The translations under genes were made by a program, and so were the position numbers. Shown here piece after piece: positions 10,860-21,223 of a DNA stretch of 64,000 nt (its first letter is position 1; each line of letters begins with the position of its first letter). Origin of the DNA: Bettongia penicillata ogilbyi. Lineage: Eukaryota; Chordata; Mammalia; Diprotodontia; Potoroidae. The notes under the pieces were generated by a model. The model was not told where the DNA came from, searched no databases, and was given only the letters and a program-made list of their open reading frames with translations. The stretch covers positions 12,314,718-12,378,717 of the forward strand of contig JAJHZJ010000014.1 in assembly GCA_023548195.1 (NCBI GenBank), in the 5' to 3' direction.

Positions 10860-12290
10860 TTAGGAATTTTAAAACTTGTGTTCTATTTCTTTTTAAAACT
10901 TTCATTTACAATTATTTTTTAAAATTACATTCCCAATTAACTGATCTGTGCTTTCTCTATTTCACTGATATAAGTATTTAAAGATATAAAATTTCCCCTA
11001 TGTACTGCTTTGGTGTCATCCCCTCATTTTTGTTATGCTGTCTCATTCTGTCAATTTGCTTAATGAAATTATTATTTTTCTGATTTGTTCTTTGATTTGT
11101 TTATGCTTTAGAACTAGATTATTTCATTTCCAATTAATTTTTAATCAATCTTACTACTGCGAGTTACTGAATATAATTTTTGTTGCATTATGATTTGAAA
11201 ATGATGCATTTAATATTTCTGCCTTTCTATGTTTGATTTTGAGATTTTATACTCTTGTGTAGGTACCATTACTGCTGCTGAAAAAAGAAAAATATTCCTT
11301 TCTATTCCCTTCCATTTTCTCCAGAGACCTATCCTATGTAATTTTTCTATAATTCTATTCACCTCCTTAACTTATTTCTTGTTTATTATGTGGTTAAATT
11401 CATCTAGCTCTGAGAGGGGAAAGTTGAGGTTCCCACTAGCATAGTTTAACAGTTTATTTTCTCTTGTCTTAATTGAACTGTGCTATACCACTTGAGTATA
11501 GACATACATACATATTTATATTGGCATTACTTCATTATCTATGATTTTTTAGCGAAATAATAGTTTCCCTGAAGGGAAGCTTACCTCTTTTAATTATATC
11601 TATTTTTGTTTTTCATTGTCTGAGATCATGATTGCCATCCCTTCTTTTTAAAATGTTGGCTGAAGCATAAGAGATTCTGTATGAGTCCTTACCTTTACTC
11701 TCTGATTTTCTCTGTGCTTGACATCTGTTTCTTGTAAACAACATTTTACAGGATTCTGATTTTTAATCCACTCTGCCATCTGCTTCCATTTTATGGGAGA
11801 GTTCATCTCATTCACATTCACAGTTATGTTTATCTGAATTTTCCTCCATTATATTTTTCTTGCTGTTGTTCCACTATTTCCTTTCACCTCTTTTCTCCTT
11901 GACTGTTTTGTTTCTTTCTACTGCCTCCCTAGTCTATCATCTCTTCGTTCATCCCCTTGCTTCATTTAATCTCCCTATTTTTCTGTTGTGTAAGATAGAT
12001 TTCTATATTCAAGTGATTGTGCATAGTATTTCCTCTTTGACTCAATACTGTTGAGAATCAGATTCAAGGAATGTCCATCATCAAACCTCCCATATTTCCC
12101 TCCACCGTAATAATTATTTCATGTGGAATAATTTAACTTATTCTACCTCTCCCTTCCTTATTCACCCAGTGTATTCCTTTTTCATCCCTTAGTTATTTTT
12201 TTCATTCCCCCAAATACACTTTATACCCATAGCCTCTGTCTATGTATATTCCTTCTATCTCTACTATTAGGGGTACAATTTTTAGGAATT
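10860..12290 (-). mobile_element. L1 ORF2 5' part and ORF1-ORF2 spacer, minus strand
   Basis: On the minus strand, 11640-11850 reads as the L1 endonuclease region: 'gcagagtggattaaaaatcagaatcctgtaaaat', then 'acaagaaacagatg' (the QETH block) and 'cttatgcttcagcc'. The part 10890-11640 continues ORF2 downstream, and 11860-12290 corresponds to the pyrimidine-rich (on plus) spacer before ORF2. All frames are broken. It probably belongs to the same L1 as the 5' end at 14433-15232, with later insertions in between. Confidence 0.65.
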
Positions 12291-12559
12291 GCAAGAATCA
12301 TCTTCCCAAGTAGGAATGTAAAGAGTTCAGCTCCATGCAATGGCAATCAAAGTAGGATCTTTTGCTGTTTTTGTTTTAGAATAATCAAGTGCCTCTGATT
12401 GAATCTTGCCTTTATCAATGGAGAGTCTTTTGAAGGAGTAAAGTACAGAAACAATAGTTTCTCTAACGAGAAACAGTGTATATATTTGTATTGTGAGTTA
12501 TTTTAACGTGAGTAAAGATCTTTCCCCCGCCAATAATGGGCCTGTCCTTTGTGGGAAGT

Positions 12560-12985
12560 TTGATTGGGGGAATTGTTTTGTAGGAGGGTCCAAGTACATC
12601 CTCTCTTACCCTCCATTTATCCTATTATCTCCTTTGATCTTTTCATCCTCTACCCCTTCCCTCAAGTAGCCCTCCCTTCGATCAACCTCTCCACCACCAT
12701 CCCACCCTGGTTGAGCTTGCTGCTGCATTGGGCAGGGGAGCGGGGGGAGGGGGTGGGGCGTGCTTCATATCATGGACTGTGTTATACTTTTACCTAAGTG
12801 AGGCAGACCTTTCTTTGCCAATCTTCTGGGTTAAACATTGTTTAATCTTGTCTTTTGGTCAGCCTGCTGTTCCAGGATTTGTTTCATAGCTCTATTTTAT
12901 GGTTGTTTGGAGGTGAATGTGGCACAGTCACAAAGGTTTACTGCTTTCTCTGCCTTCTTGGTTCTGGGAAGTTTTCATCAGCTAA
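12560..12985 (-). mobile_element. L1 5' end piece (second L1 subfamily), minus strand
   Basis: The reverse complement starts near 12985 with 'ccagaaccaagaaggcagagaaagcagtaaacc' (in two parts of the usual L1 start) and continues with 'accataaaatagagc' and 'acaaatcctggaacagcag'. The same 5' UTR subfamily is seen on the plus strand at 61318-61440. The inner border near 12560 is uncertain. Confidence 0.6.
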
Positions 12986-12989
12986 TATT

Positions 12990-14431
12990 TTTCTCAATTC
13001 TAATTTTTGAAAATTATTTTCTTCACTTAACTCTTTTTTGTTTGGGTTAATTTTTTTATAGAGTTATGTTCTTTGACAAACTTTTAAAATAATTTTCCAT
13101 TTTTGGTTTCTTTTAATATTCTGTTTACTCATTTTCAGAGTTCTCTTGTCTTGTACTTTATTTTCCATTTTTTCTTGAACTTCTACTTTCCTTATTTGTT
13201 TTTGTTAATTTATTTCTTTTTAGTTTTCAACATTCACTTCTACAATATTTTGAACTCCTAGTTTTCTGCCCAGCTCTCCTTTCCTCTCACACCTTCAGCA
13301 ATTTGGGGGTCTGCTTTAAAAAACTGTTTACTGATTTTTCATGATTTTCTTGCTTCACTCTCATTTCTCTTCCCAATTTTTACTCTGCTTCTCTTACTTG
13401 ATTTTCAAAATCTTTTCTGAGCTCTGTCATGGTCTGTGACCAATTAAAATTTTTCTTGGAGTCTTTGGATAACTTTGTTTTCTTCTTCTGATTGTATGTT
13501 TGGTTGTTCCTTGTCAACAATATAAAATCCTATACCTGTATTTTTCCTGCTGTTTGCTCATTTTCCCAACAAATTATTTGACTTTTGAACTCTTTGTTAA
13601 GGTAGACCTCTGCTTCCAGTGTTGAGGATGTACTGTCCGAAGCTTGAGGAATTTTGCACAGCTCTTTTCAAAGATATTTCTAGGGACCTGTGAATTCTCA
13701 GTTCTTCCAAGGTGACGTGATCAAAGGAGAGGTGTTTTCTCCTCTACTGCATGTGCTCTTGCCTGTGATTAACCACAAGCACCCTTTTCTGGTTTGGAAT
13801 TGTAAAGAGGATTCCCTCTCTACTGCCCCCACAAGCTCTGCCACTCCAGCACTGCTTCTCATCCCAGGACTGCCACCCATAACTGTGACCCAGATCTAAG
13901 CAAAAGCATTCTGTCTCAGAGTCAGTAAAGAAAATCTGTAATTCACATTTGATCAGTCACTGGATTCCCTCTGCTGTCTGTGGGTCAAGAGTTCTGGAAG
14001 TAGTCACTGCTGCTGCCACCACTGCTACCCTGGGGCTAGGGACAGACTGTGCACCTCCCTCACCCAGGTCTCACACACCTTTCCCACTGACCTTCTAAGT
14101 GGTTGTCAGTGTCTGTGGGTTCAGAAGTCTGGAAGCTATCACTGCTGATAGTGATTCAGTGCCCTGAACCCTACTCCAGGATAGCTGGGGCCCCAGTATT
14201 TGCTAGTGCAGCCCATGCTAGACTGTGCTCCTCTCCAAGACTAGTGCTACACACCTTCCCTGTCAACCTTCCAGGTTTTCATCAGCTTCAAATTTGCTTC
14301 AGTCTACTGACTTGTGGATTCTACTGCTCTAGGATGAGTTTAGAGTAATTTTTACAGATATTTTGAGGGGTTTGGGGGGGAACAGTTCAAGCAATTCCCT
14401 GCATTTACTGAACCACCTTGGCTCTGCTCCT
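12990..14431 (-). mobile_element. HAL1 copy C, minus strand
   Basis: The reverse complement begins at 14431 with 'gcagagccaaggtggttcag', followed by a HAL1-type 5' UTR (13560-14431) and ORF1 coiled-coil sequence (about 12990-13560). ORF1 has many stops. It appears to be inserted in the older L1 whose 5' end lies at 14433-15232. Its 3' part is either lost or scrambled with the L1 pieces to the left; 12290-12410 contains HAL1-like 3' sequence. Confidence 0.6.
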
Positions 14432-14432
14432 T

Positions 14433-15232
14433 TCTTATGTGTTTTTTGAAGTTTTTTTTTAAGATTTTCCAGGAGTACTTTATGGCCCTGATACCAATTT
14501 ATATTTTTCTTTGAGATTTTGCAAGTAGCTATTTTCATACCATCGTCCTCTTCTAAGTGTGTGCTTTGATCCTTCCTAACAACACTGTAACTTTCTATAA
14601 TCAAGTTTTTTTTTAATTTTTGCTCATATTTTGGCCTGTTTTGTGCCTTTGTGTTTTTATGAAAGAGTCAGGCTTTTTAGATTCCAATCTATTTGTATCA
14701 AAGCTTGGGAACGTGATGTTGGGTTGCACTGGAGGGGAACCTTCTTACATGCTTGCTGTGGTTGCAAGGTCTCCTGGTTGGTTTGCATTGGAGGAGGTCC
14801 TTGCTTCTGGCTTGTAATTGGGGCAGGGTCTGCTTGATGGCCTGCCTTGGGACAAGGTTTCTCCTCTACCTGGCCACAGGACAAAGTCTTGCTGATGAAT
14901 GGCCCTAAGTGTGGGGTCTCCCTGCTTGTCAGCAATAGGTATGGAATCACACTTGCTGCTGATTTGGCAATGCTGGCTTGCCTTGGAACTTCTGGCTTGC
15001 ACAGGGGTGTGGCCTCCACTGGTGGATCATCCTGGGATTCATTACCTTGTTGCAGGCCCCCTATGATTTGTCTGTTGGCTCCTCTCCCCCACCTGGAGAC
15101 AGAACTTTCCTGTTGTGTTGGCAAGTTGCTTCCTTAAACATAAATTAATTCTGAGAGCTCTTTCAAGGTTGTTTCCAGGGGAATTTTGGAAAACTACTGG
15201 AAATTTCTCCCTTACTCTCCCATCTTTGCATA
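14433..15232 (-). mobile_element. L1 5' UTR and ORF1 start, minus strand
   Basis: The reverse complement begins at about 15232 with 'atgcaaagatgggagagtaa', a variant L1 start. A 5' UTR of about 600 bases follows, then ORF1-like coding sequence at 14440-14600, where the element is cut by HAL1 copy C. The 5' UTR holds an unusually long open frame of 155 codons (14657-15124, minus), listed separately. Confidence 0.6.
14657..15124 (-). other. 155-codon open frame within an L1 5' UTR
   Basis: This frame lies in sense orientation upstream of the ORF1 start in the minus-strand L1 whose 5' end is at 15232. The predicted product is hydrophilic and rich in Q, P and S (MPTQQESSVSRWGRGANRQ at the start), with no motif that I recognise and no coiled coil or membrane segment. 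The 5' UTR is GC-richer than its surroundings, which lowers the stop frequency, so the frame may be chance. It could also be a relic of an upstream frame of this L1 subfamily. It is the second longest stop-free stretch outside the ORF1/ORF2 relics. Confidence 0.25.
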
Positions 15233-15235
15233 GGA

Positions 15236-16930
15236 ATCAATTTGCATTTCTTTCATCAATAGTGATTTAGAATATTTTCTTCTTCTGCCTAAAGACAGTT
15301 TTGCTTTCTTCCTCTGAAAATTGATTGTTCATGCCCTTTGACCATTTTTCAATTGGAAAATGCCTGATATTCTTGTAAATTTGACTCAGTTCTCGATATA
15401 TTTAAGAAATGAGGTTTTGTCAGATACGTGTGTTGTAAAAAATTGTTTCCCAGCTTCTGTGTTTTTTCTAATCTTGTTTGCATTTGTTTTCTTTGTGCAA
15501 AATCTTTTTAATTTTATATAATCAAATTTTACATCTCGTAATGCTCTCTATCTCTTGGTTGGTCATATATCCCTAGATTTCACAGTAACTAATTAAGGCT
15601 CCCTTATTTGCTTATGGAATCACTATTTATGTCCAAATTATGTGCCCATTTTGACATTTTCATGGTATGCAATATAAGATGGTGGTCCACTCCTGGTTTC
15701 TACCATACTGTTTTATCAGCAGTTTTTGAAAAACAGTATGTTTTTATCCACTCTGTTCCCCTGCCCCATAAAAACTTTGAAACCTTGGGTATGTCAAATA
15801 CTAGGTTACTATGGTCATTCACTATTAATTATTGCATACCTAACCTATGCCTGATAACCGATCCACCATTTTATTTCTTACCCAATACAAGATTATTGTC
15901 TTGATCACTGCTCCATAATAGAATTTGAACTTCAGTACTACCAGAAATCCTTTTCTTCACATTCTTTTTCCTTACCTTTAGTCCTTCCAGATGAATTTTA
16001 TTATTTTTCTTACCTCCATAAAATCGTTTTTAGTAGTTCAGTTGGCATGACACTAAACAAATAAATAACTTAGGTAGAAATTTCATATTAATTACATTGA
16101 TGTATCCTACCATAAAGACTCGATTTTTTTCCATTACTCATATCTCACTTAATTTTTTGTCGAAAAGTGTATAGTAAATTTGTTTATATATTTTCTTGGT
16201 TTGTCTTGGCAGGTAGACTCCAAAATATTTATATTATCTGCAATTATCTGAAGTGGAACTTCTCTTTTTATCTTTTCTCTTGGTCTTTGTTGGCAATATA
16301 TAGAAATGCTGATGATTTTTATGGGTTTAGTTCATATCGTTCAACTTTGGTAAACTTTTTAATTATTTAAGCTAATTTTTAAATTGATAATCTAAGGTTC
16401 TCTAGGCATACCATCATATCATCTATAAAGAGTGATAGTTTTGTTTCCTCATTGCCTTTTCTAATTCCTTAAACTTCTATTTCTTTTCTTAATGCAATAG
16501 CTAGCATTTCTAATGCAGTATTAAATAATAGTGGTGATGATGGGCAGGCTTGCTTAACTCCAATTGTACTGAGAAGGTTTCTAGATTACCCCCATTACAG
16601 ATGCTGTTGATGGCTTTAGATAAATGCTACTTATCATTTTAAGTAAAGCTTAATTTTTCCTATGTGCACGACTGTTTTATTACAGATGGGAGTGTATTTT
16701 GTCATGTGCTTTTCTGTATCTATTGAGGTAACAATTTCTGTTGGATTTTTTATTAATTATGGTCAATTATGCTGATAGCTTTCCTACGATTGAACCACAC
16801 CTTTATTCCTATTATAAACCACCTGATGGTATTGCATGATCCTTGTGATTTGCTGCTTTTCAAATTTGTAGGATGCAGCCAAAGCACTAATCAAGTTAAT
16901 TATTTTTCTTGTGTCTTTCAATGATTGAAT
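15236..16930 (-). mobile_element. L1 ORF2 3' half (RT to C-terminus), minus strand
   Basis: Read on the minus strand, the order from 16930 down to 15236 is the reverse-transcriptase fingers, the catalytic region, and the C-terminal domain. Recognisable blocks on the plus strand are 'ccatcatatcatctataaag' (reverse complement of the FADD region, 16412-16431), 'ggcaggtagactccaaaata' (16209-16228) and 'tcaatagtgatttagaatat' (15258-15277). The frame is destroyed. The 5' side stops at the GA microsatellite; the 3' UTR is missing. Confidence 0.75.
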
Positions 16931-16933
16931 TAC

Positions 16934-16943
16934 GGGAGAGAGA

Positions 16944-16987
<44 letters not shown>
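16934..16987 (+). repeat. (GA)n microsatellite
   Basis: A nearly pure GA run of about 50 bases with two GGGA interruptions near its start. Confidence 0.95.
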
Positions 16988-16989
<2 letters not shown>

Positions 16990-16999
16990 CAATGAAGTG

Positions 17000-17870
17000 T
17001 ATATTTAATTTTTAAAACTGCAAAAGACAAATTTTAAAATTCCAATTAAACACTAAAGTGGAAATCCTGTAAAGCAAAGATTAATAAAATCTAAAATAAA
17101 AATTGATAGATCAATAAAATTTAGAAATTAAAACCTATTAAATTAATAATAAATAAAATTAGCAGTTGGTTTCATGGACATGGTAGCAAAAAAAATCAGA
17201 TAAATCAGTGGTTAATATGAAATTAAAAAACCAAATTAACAGGACAAAAATTAAAATGATGAATTCATCACCAATAAAGATATGAGGAAAGGAATTATTT
17301 GAAACTATTTTACCCAATAAAATCAATGATTTAAGGAAAATCAATCAATATTTGAAAATATAAATTTCCTAGATTCACAGATGAGGAAATAGAATGCAAA
17401 AAATAAATATTTTGGAGAAAGAAAATAGCCAAGCAATGAACGAGTTCCCTTAGAAAACAAATCACTAGAATCAAAACATTTAAGGAAAAGTGAATCTTGA
17501 CACTTATTAAAGTATTTGGAAAAAAATAAAGGAGTTCTATAAAATTTATTTTATTAGAAATTATTATTTTGGTACTTAAAGTAGGAAAAACAAAAACAAA
17601 GAAAACTATGTATTGCTATCTCTAATGAATATTAATGAAAAGATTTTAAATAAAATGCTAGCAATGGGATTACAGTAATACATCATAAAGATTCTATGAG
17701 AAGTGAGCCTTACACCAAACATGTATATACTTAGGATTCAATATTATGAAACATAAATATAGCAAAAATGATAAGAAATATGATTATGTTGATGAATTCA
17801 CAATTTTTAATGAAATATAAAATTCATTACTATTTGAAACACTGGAAAGCATAGGAATAAATGGAAATTT
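17000..17870 (+). mobile_element. L1 ORF2 fragment, plus strand
   Basis: The sequence follows the middle of L1 ORF2 (compare 29220-30090): 'attaataaaatctaaaataaaaattgatagat', then the start of the RT domain and, at 17820-17870, 'tttgaaacactggaaagcat', which matches 'aaaacactggagaacatagg' at 30060. It is strongly degenerate, with many stops. It is oriented opposite to the neighbouring minus-strand L1. Confidence 0.6.
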
Positions 17871-17879
17871 TCTTTTTTT

Positions 17880-18470
17880 AATTAATTAATGAATTTCTAG
17901 TCTTATAAGATTTTGAGTTCTAAATTTCCCCCCTCTTTATTCTTACTCCAGTTCAAGAAAACATGCAAAATGACACAGACTGTAAATGTATAATCATATT
18001 AAATCCATACCCACATTAGTAATATTGTGAAAGAAGAATCAGAACAAAAGGGAAAAACCAAGATAAAGGAAAAAAAGAGAGAAAGTGAAGTATGATTCAA
18101 TCTTTATTCACACTCTACAGCTCTTTCGGTGAACGTGGATAGAATATTCCAGCCTAAGTCTTTCAGAATAGTTTTAGATAATTTAGATCATTCAATAGTT
18201 ACATCTATTAAAGTTGGTCATGGCACAATATTGGTGCTATGGTGTACAATATTTTCCTTTTTCTGTTCACTTTATTCAACATGAGTTCATGTAATATTTT
18301 CTAGTTTTTTCTGAAATCCACCTGCTCATCATTTCTTATGGAACAATAGTATTCCATTACATTCAAATACCACCACATGTTCAGCATGTGGTTTGCTCTC
18401 TAGAATGGTTGGATCAGTTCACAACTCCACCAACAAAAGTATATTTTTTTCGATTTCCATTCAGTTTTCT
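17880..18470 (-). mobile_element. L1 3' end, minus strand
   Basis: Text such as 'tattccattacattcaaatacc' and 'tcaacatgagttcatgtaatattttct' is the reverse complement of the L1 3' region; the better copy at 56048-56710 has the same order. The oligo-A/T tract at the left end (17875-17890 on plus, T-rich) fits a minus-strand insertion. Confidence 0.6.
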
Positions 18471-18474
18471 CCAT

Positions 18475-19138
18475 AGGTTCGTCATATCTAACTCTCTCTT
18501 CCAGAGCCAGTGGGTCCACTGGCAAGATACAGATTAGGATAACTGGAAATGGCCCCAGATGCAGTGGGAGAATTTCATCTTTTTAAGTTAAGGTCTTTCC
18601 CAGGTCTCACTTACATTGAGGCAACATGCATTCAGTGACTAAGACTAGGTAAGGAATGAGTCAAAGAATGGCCTCTTTTGTCTAGTGGAAAAAAACAAAA
18701 CACAAAATTAAAACAAAATCAATCTGGGAGGGGTTTCTGGCCACAGTAGAAACAATTGCTATGTACACGCACTCTGAGCCATCATAGGCCAAACAATGCC
18801 CAAGTAAGGCTTAAGTTGGGACTTATTACTGGTTACTCAATGAGCTATAGAATGTTTTGAGTTTAAGGCACAGTCATCAGAAAAGAAAACTAGCCTTAAT
18901 CAATAACACCAGGAAGTATGGAGTGCCAGGGAGGGGTGGGAAAGGCAGGATTTAAATACACTTCAAGAAGCAGGAGTGCTTAGGAGGGGCAGCAGCAGGG
19001 AAAACTAAGTTTTATAACAAAATATCCTCACTCCTTGAGCAACTGAGGGTGGTGGAAAGAGTGGTGACATCTGGTCAGAACCATAGGCTCGAAGTGTAGC
19101 CATAGCGAGCTTCCAGAGAGACCACAAGATAACGTTCA
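18475..19138 (-). mobile_element. Long-type SINE-related element, minus strand
   Basis: Shares a long co-linear stretch with 51340-52017: 'ccagtgggtccactggcaag', 'caggtctcact', 'catgcattcagtgactaag' and 'aaatcaatctgggaggg'. The left part is the same 3' tail as the tRNA-headed SINE at 56834-57143, but here the element extends several hundred bases further instead of ending in a tRNA head. I cannot name the family with certainty. No coding frame is visible. Confidence 0.5.
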
Positions 19139-20403
19139 ACTGGGAGCCAATATGGCAGAGTAGAAGGATGGACCTACTGTAGTTCTCACCCCAAAGCTCA
19201 TAAAATACCTGTAAAAATGGCTCTAAACAAATTCTAGACCAGCAGAAGCCACAAAACAACAGAGTGAAAGAGATTTCCTTTCCAAAGCAGCCTGGAAGGC
19301 GAACAGGAAAAGTCTATCACACCAGGCTAAGAGAAGAGTCCTTCTTTGGCCACACAGCATGGCTGGGACAGGACTGGAGCAGGTTCCAGGACGTGGAATG
19401 CTAAGTAGCAGCTGGAGTTTCCAGAATCTGCAACCCACAAATGCCACATACAGCTTCAAAGGTCAGTGAGAAAGCTCATTCACTTGTGTGACAAGGGAGC
19501 AGGTTCCTGCCTTAGTCCAGGCCCAGGTGGCTGCAGTGACCACTTTTGGAGCCCTTGGCGTAAGGATCCTGGAAGAATCTAGCAACTGATCTGAATCTCA
19601 GTCCCAAGTGGTGACCCTGAGGTCAGTAGGAACACTGGCATGGTGGAGCTGGAGGCAGTAATGGAGAGGGAATCCTCTTCACAGATCCAGGGCAGAGAAG
19701 TTTGTGGTTGTTCCCAGATTAGCACGTGGGCTAGGAGAGGAGTAAACTCTTCTCACTTGAATGTGCCACCTTGGAGGAACTGAGAACTTACAGGTCCCTA
19801 AAGTATACCCTCCACTTGAGAAAGGAGTCAAAATCAAGTAACTGGCTGGCAAAAATGCCAAAAAAACGGGTGAGGAAAAGAGATTATGAAAGATTACTTT
19901 CTTGGTGAACAGGTATTTTCCTCTATTCTTTCAGAAGGGGAAGAACAAAGCATACCATTAGAGGAAGACAGGAAAGTCAAAACTTCTGCAACCAACACTT
20001 TCAAAATAAACTTGAATTACCTCAGGCCATGGAAGAACTCAAAGGAGATTTTGAAAATAACATAAGAGAGGTGGAGGAAAATTGGGAAATGAAATGAGAG
20101 CAATGAAAGAAAAACAGGAAAAGTTAATCAACAGTTAACTAAAGGGGATCCAATAAAAAAAATTGCTGAAGAAAACTGTGCCTTTAAAAATAGATTAACC
20201 CAAATGGCAAAAGATATATAAAAAGCCAATGAGGAGAAAAATGCTTTAAAAAGCAGAATTAGCTGAAAGGAAAAGAAGGATTAAAAGCTCACTGAATAAA
20301 ATAGTTCTTTAAAAATTAGAATGGAGCAGATGGAAGTTAATGATTTTGTGAGAAACCAAAAAGTACAAAACAAAACAAAAAGAATGAAAAAATTGAAGAC
20401 AAT

Positions 20404-20592
20404 GTGAAATATCTCATTGGAAAAGCAAGTGATCTGGAAAATAGATCCAGGAGAGAAAATTTAAAAGTTATGGGACTACCTGAAAGCCATCTAAAAAAGA
20501 GCTTAAACAACGTCTTTCATGAAATTATCAAGGAAAATTGCCCTCATGTTCTAGAAAAAGAGGGCAAAATAAATAATGAAAGAATCCACTAA
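20404..20592 (+). pseudogene. HAL1 ORF1 RNA-recognition-domain fragment (copy D)
   Basis: This 62-codon frame reads MKYLIGKASDLENRSRREN, then LKVMGLPESH and HEIIKENCPHVLEKEGK. It corresponds to the junction of coiled coil and RRM in L1 ORF1 protein, intact at 53326-53520. The frame is open only locally. Confidence 0.75.
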
Positions 20593-21223
20593 TCACCTCC
20601 TGAAAGAGATCTGAATAGAAAAACTCCTAGGAATATTGTAGCCAGCTTCCAGAGTTACCAGGTCAAGGAGAAAATACTGCAAGCAGCCAGAAAGAAACAA
20701 TTCAAATATTGTGGAAATAAATGAAGATAACACAAGATCTAGCACCTTCTACATTAAGGGACAGAAGGGCTTGGAATATGATATTCCTGAAATCAAAGGA
20801 AGCAGGATCAAAATGAAGAATCACCTACCCAGCAAAACTGAGTGCAATATTTTAGAGGAAAGTAGTCATTCAATGAAATAAAGGACTTTCAAGGATTTTT
20901 GATAAAAAGAACAGAGCTCAATAGAAAATTTGAATTTCAAACATGAAAATATAAACAGGAAAGAGAAAATACAAGGAATTTATTAAAGGTGAGCTGTTCA
21001 CATTCCTACATGGAAATATAATATTTGTAATTTTTGATACTTTTCTCAGTATTTAGACAATGGGAGAGATTAGGTACATACAGACAGAGGACATAAGGTG
21101 AGTTGAATACTAAGGGATGATATCTAAAAAGAAATAAAATTAAGGAGAGAGAGAGGAATATACTGGAAAGAGAAAAGGAGAAATACAATAAGACAAATTA
21201 TCTCTCATAAAGAAAGGAAAGAA

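Noticed and set aside
12900..13050. Short plus-strand hydrophobic open frame (12838-13050)
   Set aside because: It lies antisense over a minus-strand L1 5' end; hydrophobic F/L/S composition is typical of T-rich antisense L1.
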